Assembly: GCA_965218555.1 (NCBI GenBank)
Contig: OZ244625.1
Coordinates: 4,526,001 to 4,590,000, forward strand
Length of the DNA stretch: 64,000 nt
Reading direction: 5' to 3'
Source: JAPPLB01 sp965218555
Lineage (GTDB): Bacteria; Acidobacteriota; Terriglobia; Bryobacterales; UBA6623
The translations under genes were made by a program, and so were the position numbers. Positions 61,573 to 64,000 of the stretch are shown here, piece by piece; the first letter of the stretch is position 1; each line of letters opens with the position of its first letter. The notes below the pieces were generated by a model, which saw only the letters and a list, made by a program, of their open reading frames with translations, was not told the origin of the DNA and ran no database searches.

Positions 61573-64000
61573 TTAGTCACCGGTCGAACCAGCGGGCTGA
61601 AGTGAGCTCGGCGTCGTCACGCCGACTGCTCGGCGGGTGCGGAGTTTCTCCGACCATCCCTCCAGCGTGAAGTACACGACGGGAATGAAAACGAGCGTGA
61701 TGAGAGTCGAGGTTGTCAGGCCGCCTATTACGACGCGCGCCATTGGGGCTTGCAACTCACCGCCTTCCCCAAGGCCGAGAGCCATCGGGCTCAGGCCGAG
61801 CACCGTGGTGACCGTCGTCATGAGAATCGGGCGCAAGCGACGCCCGCCGGCGGTGACCACGGCTTCTCGCAACGTGTGGCCGTGCCTGCGGCGAAGGAGG
61901 TTGGTGTAGTCGACCAACACGATGGTGTTGTTGACCACGATTCCCACAAGAACGATTACACCCAGAAAGCCCTGCATGTTGAACGTCGTCTCGGTCAACA
62001 GCAACATCAACACCACACCAATCCCGGCGAGTGGAATTGAGAACAGGATGATGAACGGATCCCGAAGCGACTCAAACTGCGCGGCCATCACCATGTAGAC
62101 CAGGACCAAGGCGAGGATTGCCGCCAAAGTCATTTGTTGGAAGGCCTCCTGCTGTTCTTCGTACTCGCCCCCCAGGCGGAACTCGTAGTCGCCGTTCTCA
62201 GGCCGGGGAATCTGCGCGAGAGCCGCCTGGAGATCGCCCACGACGCTGCCGAGATCGCGATCCACGATGGTGCCGGTGACCTCGATGATGCGTTGCTGGT
62301 CGGCACGGGTGATCTCGGTGGGACCTTCCTGACGCTTCATGCGGACGACGCTTTCGATCGGGATGGTGCTGCCGTCGGGAAGGGTGATCGGAACATTGTT
62401 AACCTGGCCGAGCTCCAGCCGGTCTTCCTTGCGCAATCGAACCAAGATGTCGTACTCGTCGCCCTCCTCGCGATAAAGAGAAGCGCGGGTTCCACCGATA
62501 GCCGTCTCCAACGTATCGGCGACTTCAGCAACGGAAAGACCGAGGCTGCTGGCCTTGGCGCGGTCGACCGAAATCAGCATCTCCGGCACTCCCGGCAAAC
62601 GGCTGAGCTGCGCGCTCACAACACCGGGAATGGAGGTCATGGCCTCCCGCACCTGCTCGGAAAGATCGAGGATGGTTTCTATGTCGTGTCCGCGGACCTC
62701 GACGGAGAGCCGGTCGTCACCCTCGCCGAAACCGCTGCCCCGTCGGCGGAACAGGCCGCTGCTGACGCGTGTGCGTACAATCATGCCCGGCTCGAGGGCC
62801 AGGAGAGGCCGAAGCACGTTGGCAACGTCGGCTGCCGAGCGGTCGCGCTGACTCTGATCAACGAGATCGATGCGCGCCCGACCCTCATTGGTTCCGCGGA
62901 AGCGATACGTACTGCTGCTGCCCGCCTCGGTCATGATGTAGGCGGCCTCGGGGACTTCCCGGTTGATGATGTCCGTCATGCGCATCATGGTCTCGTCCGT
63001 CACTTCGACGCGCGTGCCCGGTTCGAGCTTCACTTCGATGCGGATTTGGCCTTCGTCGACCTCCGGCTGCAACTCCACACCGATGAGAGGCATGAGGTAG
63101 TAGGACATCGTGAACAGGCCCACGGCGAGAGCGACAACGATCACTCTGTGGTCAAGGGACCATTCGAGCGCACTCATGTAGGAATTCGCCCATCGTTTCT
63201 GAACCGATCCTGTCCAGCGGTACAGGGCTCCTCCGAGGCCGCGGCGTTCCTTCGAAAGGTCTTGCGTCAAGAAGCGGGAGCTCAAGACGGGAACGACGGT
63301 GAGCGCGATGATCAATGAGCAGAGCAAAGCGAAGGAAACGACCCAGGCAAGCTGTTGAAACTGCTGTGCTGAGACACCTCCCATAAAAAGCACGGGCACA
63401 AAAACCGCGATGGTTGTCAACGTTGAGGCGGTAATTGCCATGCCGACCTGGCGGCTCCCGAGAACCGCGGCGGCCTTGATGTCCTTGCCGCTCTCGCGTT
63501 GACGGAAGATGTTTTCGAGAACGACGATGCCGTTATCGACGAGCATGCCGACTCCGAGCGCCAGTCCCCCGAAAGAGACGGTGTTCAAAGTGAATCCGTT
63601 GAAGTACATCAGCGCGAACGTCGAGATGACCGAGGTCGGAATGGCCACGCCGATGATGAGCATGCTCGAGAAGCTGCGAAGGAAAAAAAGCAGTACGAAG
63701 ATGGCCAATCCGGCCCCGGCAAGGGCTGCATCATTCACGTTGTTGATCGATTCTCTGATGAAGTTTGCAGAGTCCCAGGTGCTCTCCATGCGCACGGGCA
63801 GACCTTCGGCGTGGATCTTATCGACCTCTCGCCATACGCCTTCGGAAACTTCGACCGTATTGGCGCCGGACTGCTTGTAGATGTACATCCGTACGGCGGA
63901 CTCGCCGTTGACCCGGACGATATATCGGATGTCTTCGTGCGAATCATCCACCGTTGCGATGTCGCGGACGTAAACGGGTACGCCGTTGCGAGTGGCGACG
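61573..64000 (-). CDS. RND efflux pump, HAE1/AcrB type (N-terminus beyond window)
   Basis: At least 808 codons of a resistance-nodulation-division transporter; the gene continues past the right edge. Visible are FINESINNVNDAALAGAGLAIF, the TM4 acidic/gly-rich VDNGIVVLENIFRQRESGKD, a large periplasmic loop, and the second-half repeat NTIVLVDYTNLLRRRHGHTL with GGRRLRPILMTTVTTVLGL. These match the standard internal repeat of AcrB/CzcA pumps. It exports hydrophobic or amphiphilic compounds by proton antiport with an adaptor and an outer-membrane channel, both encoded downstream. The visible loops do not decide between the drug and heavy-metal branches; absence of Met/His-rich loops favours HAE1. 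Confidence 0.9.
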   Translation of the reverse strand, partial: VATRNGVPVYVRDIATVDDSHEDIRYIVRVNGESAVRMYIYKQSGANTVEVSEGVWREVDKIHAEGLPVRMESTWDSANFIRESINNVNDAALAGAGLAIFVLLFFLRSFSSMLIIGVAIPTSVISTFALMYFNGFTLNTVSFGGLALGVGMLVDNGIVVLENIFRQRESGKDIKAAAVLGSRQVGMAITASTLTTIAVFVPVLFMGGVSAQQFQQLAWVVSFALLCSLIIALTVVPVLSSRFLTQDLSKERRGLGGALYRWTGSVQKRWANSYMSALEWSLDHRVIVVALAVGLFTMSYYLMPLIGVELQPEVDEGQIRIEVKLEPGTRVEVTDETMMRMTDIINREVPEAAYIMTEAGSSSTYRFRGTNEGRARIDLVDQSQRDRSAADVANVLRPLLALEPGMIVRTRVSSGLFRRRGSGFGEGDDRLSVEVRGHDIETILDLSEQVREAMTSIPGVVSAQLSRLPGVPEMLISVDRAKASSLGLSVAEVADTLETAIGGTRASLYREEGDEYDILVRLRKEDRLELGQVNNVPITLPDGSTIPIESVVRMKRQEGPTEITRADQQRIIEVTGTIVDRDLGSVVGDLQAALAQIPRPENGDYEFRLGGEYEEQQEAFQQMTLAAILALVLVYMVMAAQFESLRDPFIILFSIPLAGIGVVLMLLLTETTFNMQGFLGVIVLVGIVVNNTIVLVDYTNLLRRRHGHTLREAVVTAGGRRLRPILMTTVTTVLGLSPMALGLGEGGELQAPMARVVIGGLTTSTLITLVFIPVVYFTLEGWSEKLRTRRAVGVTTPSSLQPAGSTGD

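Overview
The window is a GC-rich, densely coded bacterial chromosome segment. The gene content points to an Acidobacteriota member of the Solibacter/Bryobacter type. The signs are an Oar-like TonB-dependent receptor with a carboxypeptidase-regulatory N-terminal domain, several exported FG-GAP/ASPIC-UnbV (CRTAC1-like) proteins, CocE/NonD hydrolases and many twin-arginine-exported Gfo/Idh/MocA proteins. This taxonomic call is an inference from families, not from a marker gene.

Layout. (1) 0.1-8.5 kb, plus strand: a tiny one-helix membrane protein and a sodium:solute symporter, then overlapping genes for an ATP-dependent hydantoinase/oxoprolinase (HyuA, HyuB) and a cytosolic ceramidase-like protein, then an exported TPR protein. 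(2) 8.5-29.8 kb: an export/catabolism cluster with three CRTAC1-like proteins, two CocE hydrolases, three Tat-exported Gfo/Idh proteins lacking the family lysine, a TonB-dependent receptor, a TPR protein, a class III aminotransferase and a threonine aldolase. (3) 29.9-33.4 kb: a branched-chain aminotransferase gene (ilvE) split by a complete IS21-family element with a 5-bp target duplication; removing the element and one copy of the duplication restores an open 300-codon gene. (4) 33.5-38.2 kb: a second HyuA gene, a small ORF that is an in-frame fusion of the start of a ceramidase-like gene to the end of a HyuB gene, an exported protein of unknown function and a FAD-dependent amine oxidase. 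(5) 38.2-40.5 kb: a decayed IS481-family copy at the oxidase stop codon, an IS630-family element inserted into the IS481 target duplication, and tRNA-Thr(CGU). (6) 40.8-54.1 kb: two exported PHP-type proteins, a CstA-like carrier, an MFS carrier, a glycogen debranching enzyme, a small unknown protein and a canonical Gfo/Idh protein. (7) 54.2-55.2 kb: an intact IS481 copy at the stop codon of the next gene. (8) 55.2-64 kb, minus strand: an efflux operon of an RND pump (cut by the window edge), two membrane-fusion proteins, a MacB-type permease without an ATPase in view, and a TolC-type outer-membrane channel.

How the genes may work together. HyuAB, the symporter, the FAD amine oxidase, threonine aldolase and two aminotransferases could form a route for taking up and degrading cyclic ureides or N-methyl amino acids such as N-methylhydantoin to sarcosine to glycine; the substrate is not shown by the sequence. 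Two loci carrying the same three-gene set (hyuA, hyuB, ceramidase-like) in opposite order suggest that the ceramidase-like protein belongs to the hydantoinase pathway.

The strongest new observations are: the repeated hyuA/hyuB/ceramidase-like linkage with an in-frame deletion fusion in one copy; two unrelated IS families (IS481, IS630) that both use CTAG at gene ends and both take their transposase stop codon from the target; and a stepwise nested insertion that can be reconstructed base by base.
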